DNA of 64,000 nt from Bacteroides sp. (lineage in GTDB: Bacteria; Bacteroidota; Bacteroidia; Bacteroidales; Bacteroidaceae): assembly GCF_028690125.1 (NCBI RefSeq), contig NZ_JAQVBV010000010.1:85085-149084 (forward strand), in the 5' to 3' direction. The position numbers and the translations under genes are program-made. Each line of letters starts with the position of its first letter. Position 1 is the first letter of the stretch. The notes below the pieces were generated by a model, which saw nothing but the letters and a program-made list of their open reading frames with translations, did no database searches and was not told where the DNA came from. Positions 1 through 10,088 of this stretch are shown here, one piece after another.

Positions 1-267
1 AGTATTCACAAATGTACTGTCTTCATTACAGTAACTTCTTATTTCTTTTAATCCTACCGTCAAAGGTATGCCTTCTGTTATATTAATATGTAATCCTACT
101 TTATCGAAAAAATCGTATTTTTTTGATAATTCCACCGCTTCTTCAGTAAATTCAGAATTGATAATGAGAGAAGTTTTAGAACTAATACCTTTCTGAAAAG
201 AATAAACTACCGCCTCATTTCTATATTGATTTAATCCAAAATCATCTGCATTAACAAAATAGTTCAT
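1..267 (-). CDS. ChbG/YdjC-family carbohydrate deacetylase, N-terminal part (cut by window edge)
   Basis: I translated this stretch directly: an ATG at 267 opens an 89-codon frame that runs off the left edge. It begins MNYFVNADDFG, the metal-binding Asp-Asp-Phe signature at the N-terminus of ChbG/YdjC deacetylases, and continues with a GLHINITEGIPL segment near residues 62-73, matching the second conserved His-containing motif. The family removes N-acetyl groups from oligosaccharides with a divalent metal. As the last visible gene of a capsule operon, 31 bp after the ATP-grasp gene, it more likely trims an N-acetylated sugar of the repeat unit than acts in chitobiose use. The family call is firm. 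The substrate is unknown and the C-terminus is not visible. Confidence 0.75.
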   Translation of the reverse strand, partial: MNYFVNADDFGLNQYRNEAVVYSFQKGISSKTSLIINSEFTEEAVELSKKYDFFDKVGLHINITEGIPLTVGLKEIRSYCNEDSTFVNT

Positions 268-298
268 CTTGTTTTTTTATAGCAACCAATGTTTTTTA

Positions 299-1510
299 TC
301 ATTTAATTATTACTCTAAAAAAATTAGTCTGATACGACAATACATTTTTTAGCTGATCTTCCGAATCAAATTTTAAAATAAGAGTACCTACCGCATCATT
401 TGCACCATTAAAAGAAGACACTGCATCGCCCTCTCTAACCCATAAATCTTTTTCAACTACGCACGATTTATTAAAATCTTCATTAATATCCAATCCTACA
501 AAATACCCAGTCTTATCTGCATGAAGAATAACCTCCGCCCAATGACCGTTATAAGATTTCTGTTCCACACCAATTACTTCCTCACCTACTGTCGAACGAA
601 CAGCATTGGCAATTAAATCAACACCTGTAGCATAATATAGCATTTCTGCCAAACGATTACCTCCCCCACGAGGAGAGACTTCCATTATATAAGGTTTACC
701 ATCAATACCTATTCGGGTTTCAATATTGTAAATAGAGGTACGCATACCCAAAAGAGTAAGTAACCGTTGTATTTCGGAAGTTAATTCAGCTTCCTGTTCT
801 ACAGTAAATGTAGAAGGCCAACTATAAGCAGAAGGGGTATAAGGATTAGCTGCGTCCTCATCAAAACGCTGAGCAGAGAAAGAAACAAATTTCAGTTCCC
901 CATCAACTGAAAAACTATCTGTATCCGATGAGCAGCCTGCTTTTTCTATAAATTCTTCTACAATTACTCGCTTGGATAAGGAGTGTTCAAAAGCATAATT
1001 CAAAGCAGACTCCAATTCCTCCAAGCAATCAACTCTTGTTACTCCTTTACTCCCAGCAGCGTCTGTTGGTTTTACCATAATTGGCCAAGGGAACCAGTAT
1101 TTCTCTGCTAAAGCTTCTTCCACAGAAGAAAATCCCTTCGCTTTAGGAACATTAAAACCATTATCAGTGAGAAAATTACGAAATCGATCTTTATTCTGTA
1201 AAATACAAACCGAATCATACGGATTCCCAGGAAGCCCCATTTGGTCTTGCACATAAGCGGCAGTTACTACACCTGGATCTACAGCAAATGACATAATACC
1301 ATCTATTTGTAACTCACGCGCTAGTTTTAATACCGCTTCTTTATCTATAATGCTCACATTATGATATTCATCAGAATATTTATGAGCTATATTGCCCGGA
1401 ATATAATCACAAGTAATAACATAATAACCTAACTGATGAGCAGCCTTAATAACAGGTAATAAATATCTTAATCCTCCTAAAAGTAAAAGTTTTTTTTGTT
1501 TCCCTTCCAT
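299..1510 (-). CDS. ATP-grasp domain carboxylate-amine ligase, capsule locus
   Basis: This 403-residue soluble protein has ATP-grasp features: a glycine-rich nucleotide loop VKPTDAAGSKGV at about residues 146-157 and a metal/phosphate segment with conserved Glu and Asn (IMEVSPRGGGNR, about 275-286). The N-terminal 100 residues look like a Rossmann-type pre-ATP-grasp domain (LLLLGGLRYLLPVIKAA). ATP-grasp enzymes join a carboxylate to an amine through an acyl phosphate. In capsule loci they typically add an amino acid to a sugar or make an unusual building block. Its ATG overlaps the stop of the upstream aminotransferase by one base (TAATG), suggesting translational coupling. A plausible role is modifying the amino group installed by that aminotransferase; this is inference. 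Confidence 0.85.
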   Translation of the reverse strand: MEGKQKKLLLLGGLRYLLPVIKAAHQLGYYVITCDYIPGNIAHKYSDEYHNVSIIDKEAVLKLARELQIDGIMSFAVDPGVVTAAYVQDQMGLPGNPYDSVCILQNKDRFRNFLTDNGFNVPKAKGFSSVEEALAEKYWFPWPIMVKPTDAAGSKGVTRVDCLEELESALNYAFEHSLSKRVIVEEFIEKAGCSSDTDSFSVDGELKFVSFSAQRFDEDAANPYTPSAYSWPSTFTVEQEAELTSEIQRLLTLLGMRTSIYNIETRIGIDGKPYIMEVSPRGGGNRLAEMLYYATGVDLIANAVRSTVGEEVIGVEQKSYNGHWAEVILHADKTGYFVGLDINEDFNKSCVVEKDLWVREGDAVSSFNGANDAVGTLILKFDSEDQLKNVLSYQTNFFRVIIK

Positions 1511-2619
1511 TATTTAATAATTAGATTTATAACGCGTTCTACTGAATCTTCACCCAAATTATGATACATGGGTAAGCATATCACACTGTCTGCAACTTTA
1601 GTAGCCACTGGAAGATTTTCCTTTTTTGCAGATTCTAACCCGCGATAAGTTGAGAACTCACTGATTAATGGATAAAAATACCGACGTCCCAAAACATTAT
1701 AATCTTTCATTTTGAAATACAATTCATCTCGAGTCATACCATACTTTTCTACATCTATAAAAACAGGAAAATAAGAATAATTATGACGAATTCCCGGCAT
1801 ATCATTCATAAAACGAATACCTTCTACATTTCTCAAAGCCTCACGGTACTTTATGGCAACTTGATGTCGTGCTTCTATTGCAATATCTACTTGTTTCAAA
1901 TTCAACAAACCATAGGCACTCCTTACTTCATCCATTTTACCATTAACGCCTGGAGCTACGATTTCTGTTTCATCGGCATAACCAAAATTTTTTAGATAAT
2001 CAATACGCTTCTTCGTCTTTTCATCCTGACAAATCAAAGCACCTCCTTCAATTGTATTATAAACCTTGGTAGCATGAAAACTTAACGTAGACATGTCGCC
2101 TGCTTCCAATATAGATTTACCATTCATTTCAACGCCAAAGGCATGTGCAGCATCATATATTACTTTTAAGCCATATTTATCTGCAATCTCTTGAATACGT
2201 TGTGTATCACATGGTTTACCATATACATGAACTGGCATGATAGCTGTTGTTCTTGGAGTAATGGCTGCTTCTATTTTATCAGGATCAAGGTTACAAGTTT
2301 CAGGATTAATATCCACAAATACGGGCTTAATGCCATTCCACCACAAAGAATGAGTCGTAGCTACAAAACTATAGGGAGTTGTTATTACTTCACCTGTTAT
2401 GCGTAAGGCTTGTAAAGCACACATTAAAGGCAAAGTTCCATTTGTAAATAGACTAATGTAAGGGACCTTCAAATACTCACACAATGCTTTCTCTAATTCT
2501 TGATGATAATGACCATTATTAGTCAGCCATTTACGTTCCCAGATGTCTTGTAAATAAGGTATAAAATCATCTAAGGAAGGAAGTAACGGGGAAGTTACTG
2601 TAATTGTTTTATTATCCAT
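1510..2619 (-). CDS. DegT/DnrJ/EryC1/StrS family nucleotide-sugar aminotransferase
   Basis: This 369-residue protein belongs to the PLP-dependent sugar aminotransferases that convert a keto group on a nucleotide sugar to an amine, usually with glutamate as donor. Visible marks are the cofactor Asp in VIYDAAHAFG (Asp156, His159), the Schiff-base Lys in SFHATKVYNTIEGGAL (Lys185) and the TTPYSFVATTHSL segment (80-91). Length is normal for the family. It sits between the flippase gene (7-bp gap) and the ATP-grasp gene (1-bp overlap), so it is clearly part of the capsule operon and implies an amino sugar in the polymer. Whether the product is a 3-amino or 4-amino sugar (FdtB-like, WecE-like or VioA-like) cannot be settled by eye. 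Confidence 0.92.
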   Translation of the reverse strand: MDNKTITVTSPLLPSLDDFIPYLQDIWERKWLTNNGHYHQELEKALCEYLKVPYISLFTNGTLPLMCALQALRITGEVITTPYSFVATTHSLWWNGIKPVFVDINPETCNLDPDKIEAAITPRTTAIMPVHVYGKPCDTQRIQEIADKYGLKVIYDAAHAFGVEMNGKSILEAGDMSTLSFHATKVYNTIEGGALICQDEKTKKRIDYLKNFGYADETEIVAPGVNGKMDEVRSAYGLLNLKQVDIAIEARHQVAIKYREALRNVEGIRFMNDMPGIRHNYSYFPVFIDVEKYGMTRDELYFKMKDYNVLGRRYFYPLISEFSTYRGLESAKKENLPVATKVADSVICLPMYHNLGEDSVERVINLIIK

Positions 2620-2626
2620 ATTGAAA

Positions 2627-4072
2627 TTATTTTCGACGGATTATAGAGAATATTAATTGTTTCAATTCTAAATACTCCGGTAGTTTTGTTTTTTCATATA
2701 TAATGAAAGCAATGAGAAGCCCCAGTAAGACTTGAACAGGAAGAATTATAAATACTGATATATTTAATAAAGAGATGCTCCACATAACCGCAGCTACGAA
2801 GAATGAAATCAAAAACAGAGGAAGTATATCTTTTACTTGTTCTGTCGTCGAATAATGAATCAGGCAAGCTGAATAATAACTATTTAGAAAATAGGCAATA
2901 AAAGAAGTAAAAACACTCCCCCAAAGCATATATTCAATTCCCAGAAAGATGCCTATCGTAATAGGTACTATCGCTATAATTTTTTTTATTATTTCAAGCC
3001 TTAAAAAAAGATCAGAGCGACCTTTCACCTGAAGGATGTTCAGATTTATGGCATGAAGAGGATATAGCATACCTGCAAAGCAAATAATCTGTAAGAAATA
3101 AACAGCAGAAAGCCATTTTTCACCTATTAGTATAAAAATTAGTGATTTTGATATTGCTGCTAATCCTAACATACATGCAAAAGTTACTAACATAGTAATT
3201 TTAATAACTTTGCGATAAGCTTCACGCAAACGCTCCGGTTCGTCTTGTATGGAGCTTAAAACGGGATAGCTAACGCGTTGAACAACAGAGGTCAAATTAC
3301 TGGAAAATATAGTATTAAATTGTTCTGCACGGGTATATTGCCCTAATTGGGCAGCGCTGTAGAATCGACCTATTACAATATAATATACATTCTTATAAAT
3401 TGTATCCAGAAGACCGGACAATAACAGCTTAGAGCCAAATCCGAAAAGTTCCTTGAAACTATTTATTGAAAATTCCCATACAGGACGCCATTTACTATAA
3501 ACCCATAAGAAAAGAGTGTTCAATATCTGTCTTGAAAGCTGTTGCCCTACTAAACTCCAAACTCCCAAACCTGCAAAAGCCATACCCACTCCTACTATAC
3601 CACTAGAAATAGAGGATATAAGAGAGACTTTCGTTTGAGTCTTAAAGTTAATATTCCTCACGAAAATTGTACGAGGAATAATACCCAGTGCATTAATGAT
3701 TAAAATCAAGCCTATGGTTTTCGTTACTTCAATCAATATAGGTTCTTTGAAAAAAGCGCTTATAGCAGGAGAAGAAATAAAAAGTAAAAGATAAAGGATT
3801 ATGCTAACCACAAAATTAAAATAAAACACGGTGTTATAATCCGCCCTTTCAACGTTTATCTTTCGTATTAAAGCACTGGAGAAACCGCTGTCTATAATAG
3901 AATTGGAAATTGCAATAAAAACGGCGATTATCGCCATGGTTCCATACTCTGCCGGTGTAAGCAAACGTGCAAGAATTAATCCTATCAGAAAAGCGATACC
4001 AGAACTAGCAATATTATCAATAAAGCTCCAGCTAACTCCTTGAATAGTTTTATTTTTTAGTGATTCAGACAA
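2627..4072 (-). CDS. Wzx-type polysaccharide flippase (lipopolysaccharide biosynthesis protein)
   Basis: This 481-residue integral membrane protein has roughly 12-14 hydrophobic segments and begins with the LKNKTIQGVSWSFIDNIASSG segment typical of the MOP/polysaccharide transporter superfamily (WzxC-like). It would flip undecaprenyl-diphosphate-linked repeat units from the cytoplasmic to the periplasmic face of the inner membrane before polymerisation. The GLILARLLTPAEYGTMA motif near residues 31-47 is characteristic of the family. It lies between the initiating transferase and the aminotransferase in the capsule operon. No Wzy polymerase or further glycosyltransferase is visible in the window, so those functions must lie beyond the left edge. 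Confidence 0.92.
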   Translation of the reverse strand: MSESLKNKTIQGVSWSFIDNIASSGIAFLIGLILARLLTPAEYGTMAIIAVFIAISNSIIDSGFSSALIRKINVERADYNTVFYFNFVVSIILYLLLFISSPAISAFFKEPILIEVTKTIGLILIINALGIIPRTIFVRNINFKTQTKVSLISSISSGIVGVGMAFAGLGVWSLVGQQLSRQILNTLFLWVYSKWRPVWEFSINSFKELFGFGSKLLLSGLLDTIYKNVYYIVIGRFYSAAQLGQYTRAEQFNTIFSSNLTSVVQRVSYPVLSSIQDEPERLREAYRKVIKITMLVTFACMLGLAAISKSLIFILIGEKWLSAVYFLQIICFAGMLYPLHAINLNILQVKGRSDLFLRLEIIKKIIAIVPITIGIFLGIEYMLWGSVFTSFIAYFLNSYYSACLIHYSTTEQVKDILPLFLISFFVAAVMWSISLLNISVFIILPVQVLLGLLIAFIIYEKTKLPEYLELKQLIFSIIRRK

Positions 4073-4122
4073 TGGTAATTTACTTAAATATCAAAGAAAA
4101 TAATGAGAGAATTCAATACAAA

Positions 4123-5238
4123 CTACGCTAATTGAGATCGTTTTTCCTGCTTTTTTTTACGTAATCTGTCCCACCATAGATTCAGCCCAATCCAAATAAC
4201 TATATCTGCCAATAACATAATGGTATTGTTAATATAAGGCATAAATAAAATATTGACAGCACTAAAAGCACAAGATATAAATAGTAAACTAATCATTGCT
4301 TTGCGAGGTGTTAATCCAATGGCCAATAATTTGTGATGAATGTGGTTCTTATCTGGTTCAAAAGGGTTTTTCCCATTACGAAGACGAATAAGCACAACAC
4401 GTATAACATCAAATGAAGGAATAATCAAAGTACTGAAAGCTATCACAAAAGCACCTTCCGTATAAGAAATTATTTCCGGATTGTTCTGACTATATTTGAT
4501 AGTTAAAAAACTAAGGATGTAACCTAAAGTCAAGCTACCTGTATCTCCCATAAAAATTTTCCGGGCACGCTCGGCACTACCAAATACATTATAATAGAAA
4601 AAAGGAACAAGTACTCCCACTGTACTAAAAGCAAGCATGCCATAGAACCATAAACCTTTCTCTACAAACAATGCTCCCAACACTAAAAGAGCCACGCTAC
4701 TTAATCCTGAAGCAAGTCCGTCAATCCCATCTATTAGATTAATTGCATTAGTAATAAAAACAACAGTCAGTACCGTAAATGGAATGCCTATATATTTTGG
4801 AATGGTATAAATACCAAACAATCCATAGAAGTCGTTTATCCAAAGTCCGGCTATAGGAAAGAGACAAGCACAAAGGATTTGAATAGCAAATTTCTGACGA
4901 TAACGGACACCGATCAAGTCGTCTGCAATCCCCGTCAGATATAAAAGAGTCATTCCACAAATGAAGAGCAAACACTCCGGAAGAATGAAAACTGCCGGAA
5001 GAACAGGTATACCATATCCTGTCAAAGTTCTTAAAGCTAATATCACGCAGCATGAAAATAAAATGGTAGGAAAGAAAGATACACCTCCCAAACGTGGAAT
5101 AGCACGTTTATGTATTTTACGCTCATCCGGCATATCAAATAATTTCTTCCGTAAAGAAATCATCAAGATACGGGGAATAATAAGCCTTGCAATAAAAGCC
5201 GAAATGACAAAAGCTAAGATTATAAATAAATAATTCAT
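4123..5238 (-). CDS. WecA/MraY-like undecaprenyl-phosphate sugar-1-phosphate transferase
   Basis: This polytopic membrane enzyme of 371 residues transfers a sugar-1-phosphate from a UDP-sugar to undecaprenyl phosphate, the first committed step of repeat-unit synthesis. The diagnostic motifs are present in order: DDLIG (106-110), NAINLIDGIDGLASG (164-178), MGDTGSL (230-236) and the cytoplasmic NHIHHKL loop (298-304). About ten hydrophobic segments fit the polyprenyl-phosphate N-acetylhexosaminyl-1-phosphate transferase family, and the HIHH loop favours the bacterial WecA/TagO branch over MraY itself. It lies between the chain-length and flippase genes, with gaps of 40 and 50 bp. The exact sugar (GlcNAc, FucNAc or other) is not determinable from sequence by eye. 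Confidence 0.92.
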   Translation of the reverse strand: MNYLFIILAFVISAFIARLIIPRILMISLRKKLFDMPDERKIHKRAIPRLGGVSFFPTILFSCCVILALRTLTGYGIPVLPAVFILPECLLFICGMTLLYLTGIADDLIGVRYRQKFAIQILCACLFPIAGLWINDFYGLFGIYTIPKYIGIPFTVLTVVFITNAINLIDGIDGLASGLSSVALLVLGALFVEKGLWFYGMLAFSTVGVLVPFFYYNVFGSAERARKIFMGDTGSLTLGYILSFLTIKYSQNNPEIISYTEGAFVIAFSTLIIPSFDVIRVVLIRLRNGKNPFEPDKNHIHHKLLAIGLTPRKAMISLLFISCAFSAVNILFMPYINNTIMLLADIVIWIGLNLWWDRLRKKKQEKRSQLA

Positions 5239-5278
5239 TGCGATAGATAGCCCTGAAATAGGGCTGTGATTTTAGGTT

Positions 5279-6388
5279 TTACTTAATTTCGTTCTTCAGG
5301 TTATTTAGTAATCCCTTACCGAATAATGTCCAGACAATACTAAAGAAGACTGCAACAAACACAGAGAGTATTACGTACATTTTCATCCCCATACCGGATG
5401 GATATAAAGGCACTACAGCCGGCTCAACCACGGCAAAGACAGGCTTCTCTTCTTGTACTTTAGCTCTGGCTACTTGCAATTGGCTAGCTACTTGACTATA
5501 TATCTGATATGCCATACTCACATCATTTTGTAGCCGTTCTTGTTCGGTACGTACACTCTGAAGAATCAGATTGTCGTGAGTATCTACATAGCTAGCATAT
5601 TTCTTTTGTGCCGCATAATATTCCTGCTGACGTTCCTTGAATAACTTTTCAAGATAGGTACAATCTTCTTTTGACTTTGAAGTTCGGTAACTAATTATAT
5701 ACTTTTGCAATTTATGACTAACTGAATCAGCAACAATAGCTGCCACTTTGGGATTTTGCAACGTAACAGATACCCTAGTTATTACAGTTTTCTTGTCGAT
5801 AGTAGCAATTATGTTCTCTTTTAAGAAGTTTATCTTACTATTTTCTTTTTCAGTTAATTCAATAGTCCCCCCCTGCCAATTGCTATTAGTAAGATTCTCA
5901 CTCTCCTTATCTGTAAATAATGATCTAATGCCTCCAATAATCATTCCGGGAAAACCTATAACATAGTTCCACCAAGGAGAAGACTGTTCACTCAAATAAG
6001 ATTTTAATGTAATTGTATCCGAATCGATCGGTACATTCATATCAAACAATTCTAATAAGAACGGAGTGGAAGATACAATATCAGACGATAAAGAAGCATT
6101 CAACGCATCTGTGCCATCACTAGTGACATTACTGCCCAAAAAAGAAGCAGCAAGTCCAGCTAAGCCATTCCCTCCCTTAGAATTTCCCATTTCTGGAGAT
6201 AGAGTAACATTAACTGTGTATTTTCGGGGAATACTAAATGCAACAATAATACCAATAACCAAACCTATAACCGCTGCTTTATACAACGTCTTACGAATAG
6301 CTATAATCTTACGAAATATCTCCATTAGATCGATTTCGATATCTTCGCTGTTTTTATGTATCGATTTTCCAGAAACCTCACCATCCAT
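5279..6388 (-). CDS. Wzz/GumC-type polysaccharide chain-length determinant protein
   Basis: This 369-residue inner-membrane protein has the classic polysaccharide co-polymerase layout: one transmembrane helix near residues 37-55, a long periplasmic region rich in predicted coiled coil (about residues 190-310, including repeated Glu/Gln/Lys-rich segments), and a second transmembrane helix near residues 335-358 preceded by a Pro-rich stretch (VVEPAVVPLYPSG). It sets capsule chain length with the outer-membrane export protein. No C-terminal tyrosine kinase domain is present, so any BY-kinase would be separate. The start at 6388 gives a short cytoplasmic N-terminus with an acidic stretch (EDIEIDLMEIFRKI). 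The gene is preceded by an 83-bp AT-rich gap after the broken DUF418 gene. Confidence 0.92.
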   Translation of the reverse strand: MDGEVSGKSIHKNSEDIEIDLMEIFRKIIAIRKTLYKAAVIGLVIGIIVAFSIPRKYTVNVTLSPEMGNSKGGNGLAGLAASFLGSNVTSDGTDALNASLSSDIVSSTPFLLELFDMNVPIDSDTITLKSYLSEQSSPWWNYVIGFPGMIIGGIRSLFTDKESENLTNSNWQGGTIELTEKENSKINFLKENIIATIDKKTVITRVSVTLQNPKVAAIVADSVSHKLQKYIISYRTSKSKEDCTYLEKLFKERQQEYYAAQKKYASYVDTHDNLILQSVRTEQERLQNDVSMAYQIYSQVASQLQVARAKVQEEKPVFAVVEPAVVPLYPSGMGMKMYVILSVFVAVFFSIVWTLFGKGLLNNLKNEIK

Positions 6389-6471
6389 TTTTTGTATTAT
6401 TTAAATAACCACCAACTTAAACAATTAAAATACCAAAAGTAAAAAATAAAGAAAACATTATAGTAATCGTT

Positions 6472-7565
6472 TTATTTTCCATAGAAAAAAATATTTGTTT
6501 TAAAAGGAGAATTAAATTTCATATTAGTAAAGCAACGCCATAACCATTCCAAGGGACCATATTTAAAATAGTTTAACCACAATATACTAAACAAAACTTG
6601 TAAAACATACACAAATATAAAACACAGTACTATATAATCAAAACCTATTTTATTCGGCAAAAGAAAAGTAACCATTAATATCACACCAATAATACTTTGG
6701 AAAGAATAATTAGTAAGTCCCATTCTCCCAAAAGGCTCTAACAGTGTAAATAATGAGGACTTACAGTTATATACATATATGAAAAGCATAGCATAAAAAA
6801 GACTTCCAAATAAATTACTTAATGAGAGTAATGTATTTATGTAAGTAAAATGAAACAACAGAAGTAAGCTGATGTACAATAACATTATTAAAATTAACGG
6901 TTTCAATTTTACATAATCTTCAAGATGCTCTATTATTCCCTTTTTTGCAAAATAATACCCTAAAACAAAATAAGATAAAGTATGAAAGATGCCTCCATTA
7001 AAAACAATTTGTATATAATTAACTATAACTTTATCTAAAGGATAAGATATTATATTTTTTAAAGAGTCTCCCAATATATACCTACTATTATTAAAGTATG
7101 TTTCAGGAAAGAATAATGTACCAATATCAAAACGAGCTAAATATAAAGAAGCTAGTTTTAACACGATAAATAAAATAAATAACATTTTTGGAGTGAAATT
7201 TCTAAAAAAACCAATATCATTCCACACATACCATACCACATTAATGCATCATATGTATAAAATAGTTTATTTAAAATTCCAATCAAAACTAAAATGGCAC
7301 AACGCCAAAAGAATTTTTTACTCGAATTTGCTGGGTTTCTTAATATCAAATAGAAACTTACCCCAAAAAGAATACTAAATATACCAGAACATCGCCCAGG
7401 CAAAAACGCATATATTAATCTTGATGTTACATTTCCTGATAAAAAAGAGGAAAAATCATTATATTCATTATTAAATCCAAACAGTCCAGCGGTGTGTACT
7501 AAAAGAATGCCTAATAAAGTTATAGCACGAAGTGCATCAATAGATGTTATACGCTCTCTCTTCAT
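6472..7565 (-). pseudogene. DUF418-family membrane protein, frameshifted at a T7 tract
   Basis: Two overlapping frames together encode one protein. The 5' part (from ATG 7565) starts with RITSIDALRAITLLGILLVH, the N-terminal signature of DUF418/HGSNAT-like membrane proteins. The 3' part ends with NYFKYGPLEWLWR, the hallmark C-terminus of DUF418. The frames meet at a run of seven A on the plus strand (7204-7210, T7 on the coding strand). Adding one T would join GMILVF to FRNFTPKML and give a continuous protein of about 364 residues with roughly ten membrane segments. DUF418 proteins are poorly characterised and may carry acyl groups across the membrane, so a capsule O-acylation role is possible. 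It could be a pseudogene, a slippage phase-variable gene or a sequencing error. The region is markedly AT-rich compared with its neighbours. Confidence 0.8.
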
Positions 7566-7673
7566 AAAAATAAATCTAACTATTTTTTTTATACGGACAA
7601 TATTTATTTAGGTTCAATACAATTCCTATAATCATTTTTTCATAAATAATAAAGCTATTCTTTCCCTATATAT

Positions 7674-10088
7674 CTATTTTTTTATTAGATTAGCAACTGA
7701 AGCAATCATCAATCCTAATGAGCTGAAGGAAGTAGCATAACCTAAAATCTCGCCCATATTCACTTTCTTCTTAGATTTACTTGGAACTATAATCTCACAA
7801 CCAGGCTCTATTTGTTTCTTACCATTACCTTTCACCTTGGTTACTTGACCATTCATATAAACAATAAACTTCTTGCTCTTCTTCGCATTGTCTGAATAAC
7901 CGCCGGACTGATTCAAGTAGTAATTAATATCCTGTCCTTCTAGGTAAGACACGGTATTGGGCATCATTACAGCACCGTCAATGGTTACTGTATTTGTATT
8001 TTTTGGAATAGAAATTACATCGCCTTCACGTAATACAAGATCGGCCGAACTTTTCGGATTAGCGAGTGCTTTTTCCAAATCAATGCCTACAGTAAACGTG
8101 TTTTCAACTTCAATTCCTAAAGAATCGATCATCGCTTCTCCCAACTGACGACGCATCAAACGGATGACATCACCCATACGTTTCTTTTCACTGGGACTGG
8201 CAACACGAGTCAGTTTTGCTCCACGTAAGTAAGCGTAATTAGTGGCTCCACCGGCTTTGCTGATTAAATCGGATAGGCGTTCCTCGCGACTGGTCAAGGC
8301 GTAAGTACCATCAAAAAGGATTTCTCCTTGAATACCGACATTTTGCTGGGCCTGATAACTGGGACTTCTACGAACATAGACTTCATCATAAGGCTGAAGG
8401 ACAAAGCCGGGCTGACCGTCTATGACAAAACCGTCTTTCAAGGAGAAGGAGAACATTTGACCTATTGTGTCATTGTCGGCTGTACTGCGAGGGTTTTTAA
8501 TTCGTCTTGTTACATCCACTCGAACCGTAGAAGCAGCTTCACGCAAACCTCCCGCTTGAATAATCAAATCCTCCAAAGTCATATTATCAGCATAGGGATA
8601 GGAATCCGGTTTAGCGACTTCACCATGAACTGTTATGTTACCGCGATCTTCTAGATCGTGAATGCTGGGAATATAGAGTATATCGTTCTTCATCAAGGCG
8701 ATATTGGGTATCGTACCGTCCATGATAGACTTAATGTCCACTGAAAGAACTTCTTTAGTCAAGTCTTCACGCTGACGATAAAGAACGGAACGATTTAAAA
8801 AAGCATCTCCTGTCAAGCCTTGGGCTTCGTTTACCAATTCGCGAATGGTATTGAGTTTTCCACTTAATTGATAGATACCGGGGCGGTAAACAGCTCCACG
8901 AATTTCTAACTTATTAGTAAAACGGTTAAGGATAGCCTCAGCTGTGACAACATCTCCATTGCGCATTTGATAAACACTGTAGTCTATGTCTTGCACTGTA
9001 TTAACTTCGTATTCCTGACCATTCTGCCGTACTATACGCAAAGAACGGGTATACGCATCGGCATCAAAACCTCCGGCATACTTTATCAAAGTAGAAAGTG
9101 GTTCATCCTTTTTCATCTCAAAACGCATCGGACGTTTTACTTTACCACTAATCTTTACCAAGACTTCATAAGTAGGAACAATAACTACGTCTCCTTCCTG
9201 CAAACGGATATCGTCTTGAGTATTACCCTTCATTATAAATTCGTAAACGTCAATAGTAGCGATCTTCTTCCCATTTCGTACTAGTTGTACATTACGTAAA
9301 CTACCAATATCACTTACTCCACCCGCACGATAAAGAGCATGAAAGACAGTAGAGAAGGAAGAAAGCGCATAAGTGCCGGGCTGAACAACTTCACCCATAA
9401 TATTGATCTGAATAGTACGGATATTACCTAGTGTCAGGCGGATATCGGAACTGGGATCGGTAGCATTACTCAGACCATTATAGATTTTATTCAGGGATTT
9501 CTTGAGATAGTCATTTGCTTCAGAGACGGTTAATCCACTCAAATTAACAGGACCGATTTTTTGGATATTAATGGTTCCATCCGGTGAGATTGTTTGCCGA
9601 ATGGTATTCTGACTGGCTCCCCAGATATCGATGATGACTTCGTCACCAGGACCTAGACGATAGTTGGATGGAGTGGCTAGATTGACACTGGGTTCGAAAG
9701 TTAAATTTTTAGTATTAAAAATGTTCCGACCAAATACTTGATCTTCATGGGCGAGATCCTGTGTGGTTGGGTTGTCTTCGAGCATATCGGAAGTATTCTC
9801 TTTCATTTCCTCACGAAGACGGGATTCATTCACATCCGTTCCGGTAGACTTGGAAGTATTGACATTATTCTGTTTTTCATACAATTCTTTCACACGCATT
9901 GCCTGTTCCTTGGTTACTCCTTTACGAGCTAATTCGGAGGCGAGTTGCTTCTGCTCCTTTCCTTGCTTGATACCTTCCTTTACGTATTCAAGTACTTGCA
10001 GGTCACTCATGGTCTGGGCCATTAGTGAAGAAGTACTTCCTAGCATCAAAGCAAATAGAAATACACTAAAAAGTTTTTGTATTCTCAT
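7674..10088 (-). CDS. SLBB-domain polysaccharide export outer-membrane protein (Wza-like)
   Basis: This 804-residue secreted protein has a signal peptide ending near LMAQ (residue 25) and a charged helical segment (about 30-75). A Poly_export domain begins at RLGPGDEVIIDIWGASQ (about 143) and is followed by a chain of SLBB-type domains, recognisable by repeated motifs such as INIMGEVVQPGTYAL, VKISGKVKRPMRF, LEIRGAVYRPGIYQL and ITVHGEVAKPDSYPY. A hydrophobic C-terminal segment follows. It should form the outer-membrane capsule export channel and pair with the Wzz-like protein. Bacteroidota versions are longer than E. coli Wza (about 380 residues) because of extra SLBB copies, as here. It lies 123 bp downstream of the antiterminator gene. 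Confidence 0.93.
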   Translation of the reverse strand: MRIQKLFSVFLFALMLGSTSSLMAQTMSDLQVLEYVKEGIKQGKEQKQLASELARKGVTKEQAMRVKELYEKQNNVNTSKSTGTDVNESRLREEMKENTSDMLEDNPTTQDLAHEDQVFGRNIFNTKNLTFEPSVNLATPSNYRLGPGDEVIIDIWGASQNTIRQTISPDGTINIQKIGPVNLSGLTVSEANDYLKKSLNKIYNGLSNATDPSSDIRLTLGNIRTIQINIMGEVVQPGTYALSSFSTVFHALYRAGGVSDIGSLRNVQLVRNGKKIATIDVYEFIMKGNTQDDIRLQEGDVVIVPTYEVLVKISGKVKRPMRFEMKKDEPLSTLIKYAGGFDADAYTRSLRIVRQNGQEYEVNTVQDIDYSVYQMRNGDVVTAEAILNRFTNKLEIRGAVYRPGIYQLSGKLNTIRELVNEAQGLTGDAFLNRSVLYRQREDLTKEVLSVDIKSIMDGTIPNIALMKNDILYIPSIHDLEDRGNITVHGEVAKPDSYPYADNMTLEDLIIQAGGLREAASTVRVDVTRRIKNPRSTADNDTIGQMFSFSLKDGFVIDGQPGFVLQPYDEVYVRRSPSYQAQQNVGIQGEILFDGTYALTSREERLSDLISKAGGATNYAYLRGAKLTRVASPSEKKRMGDVIRLMRRQLGEAMIDSLGIEVENTFTVGIDLEKALANPKSSADLVLREGDVISIPKNTNTVTIDGAVMMPNTVSYLEGQDINYYLNQSGGYSDNAKKSKKFIVYMNGQVTKVKGNGKKQIEPGCEIIVPSKSKKKVNMGEILGYATSFSSLGLMIASVANLIKK

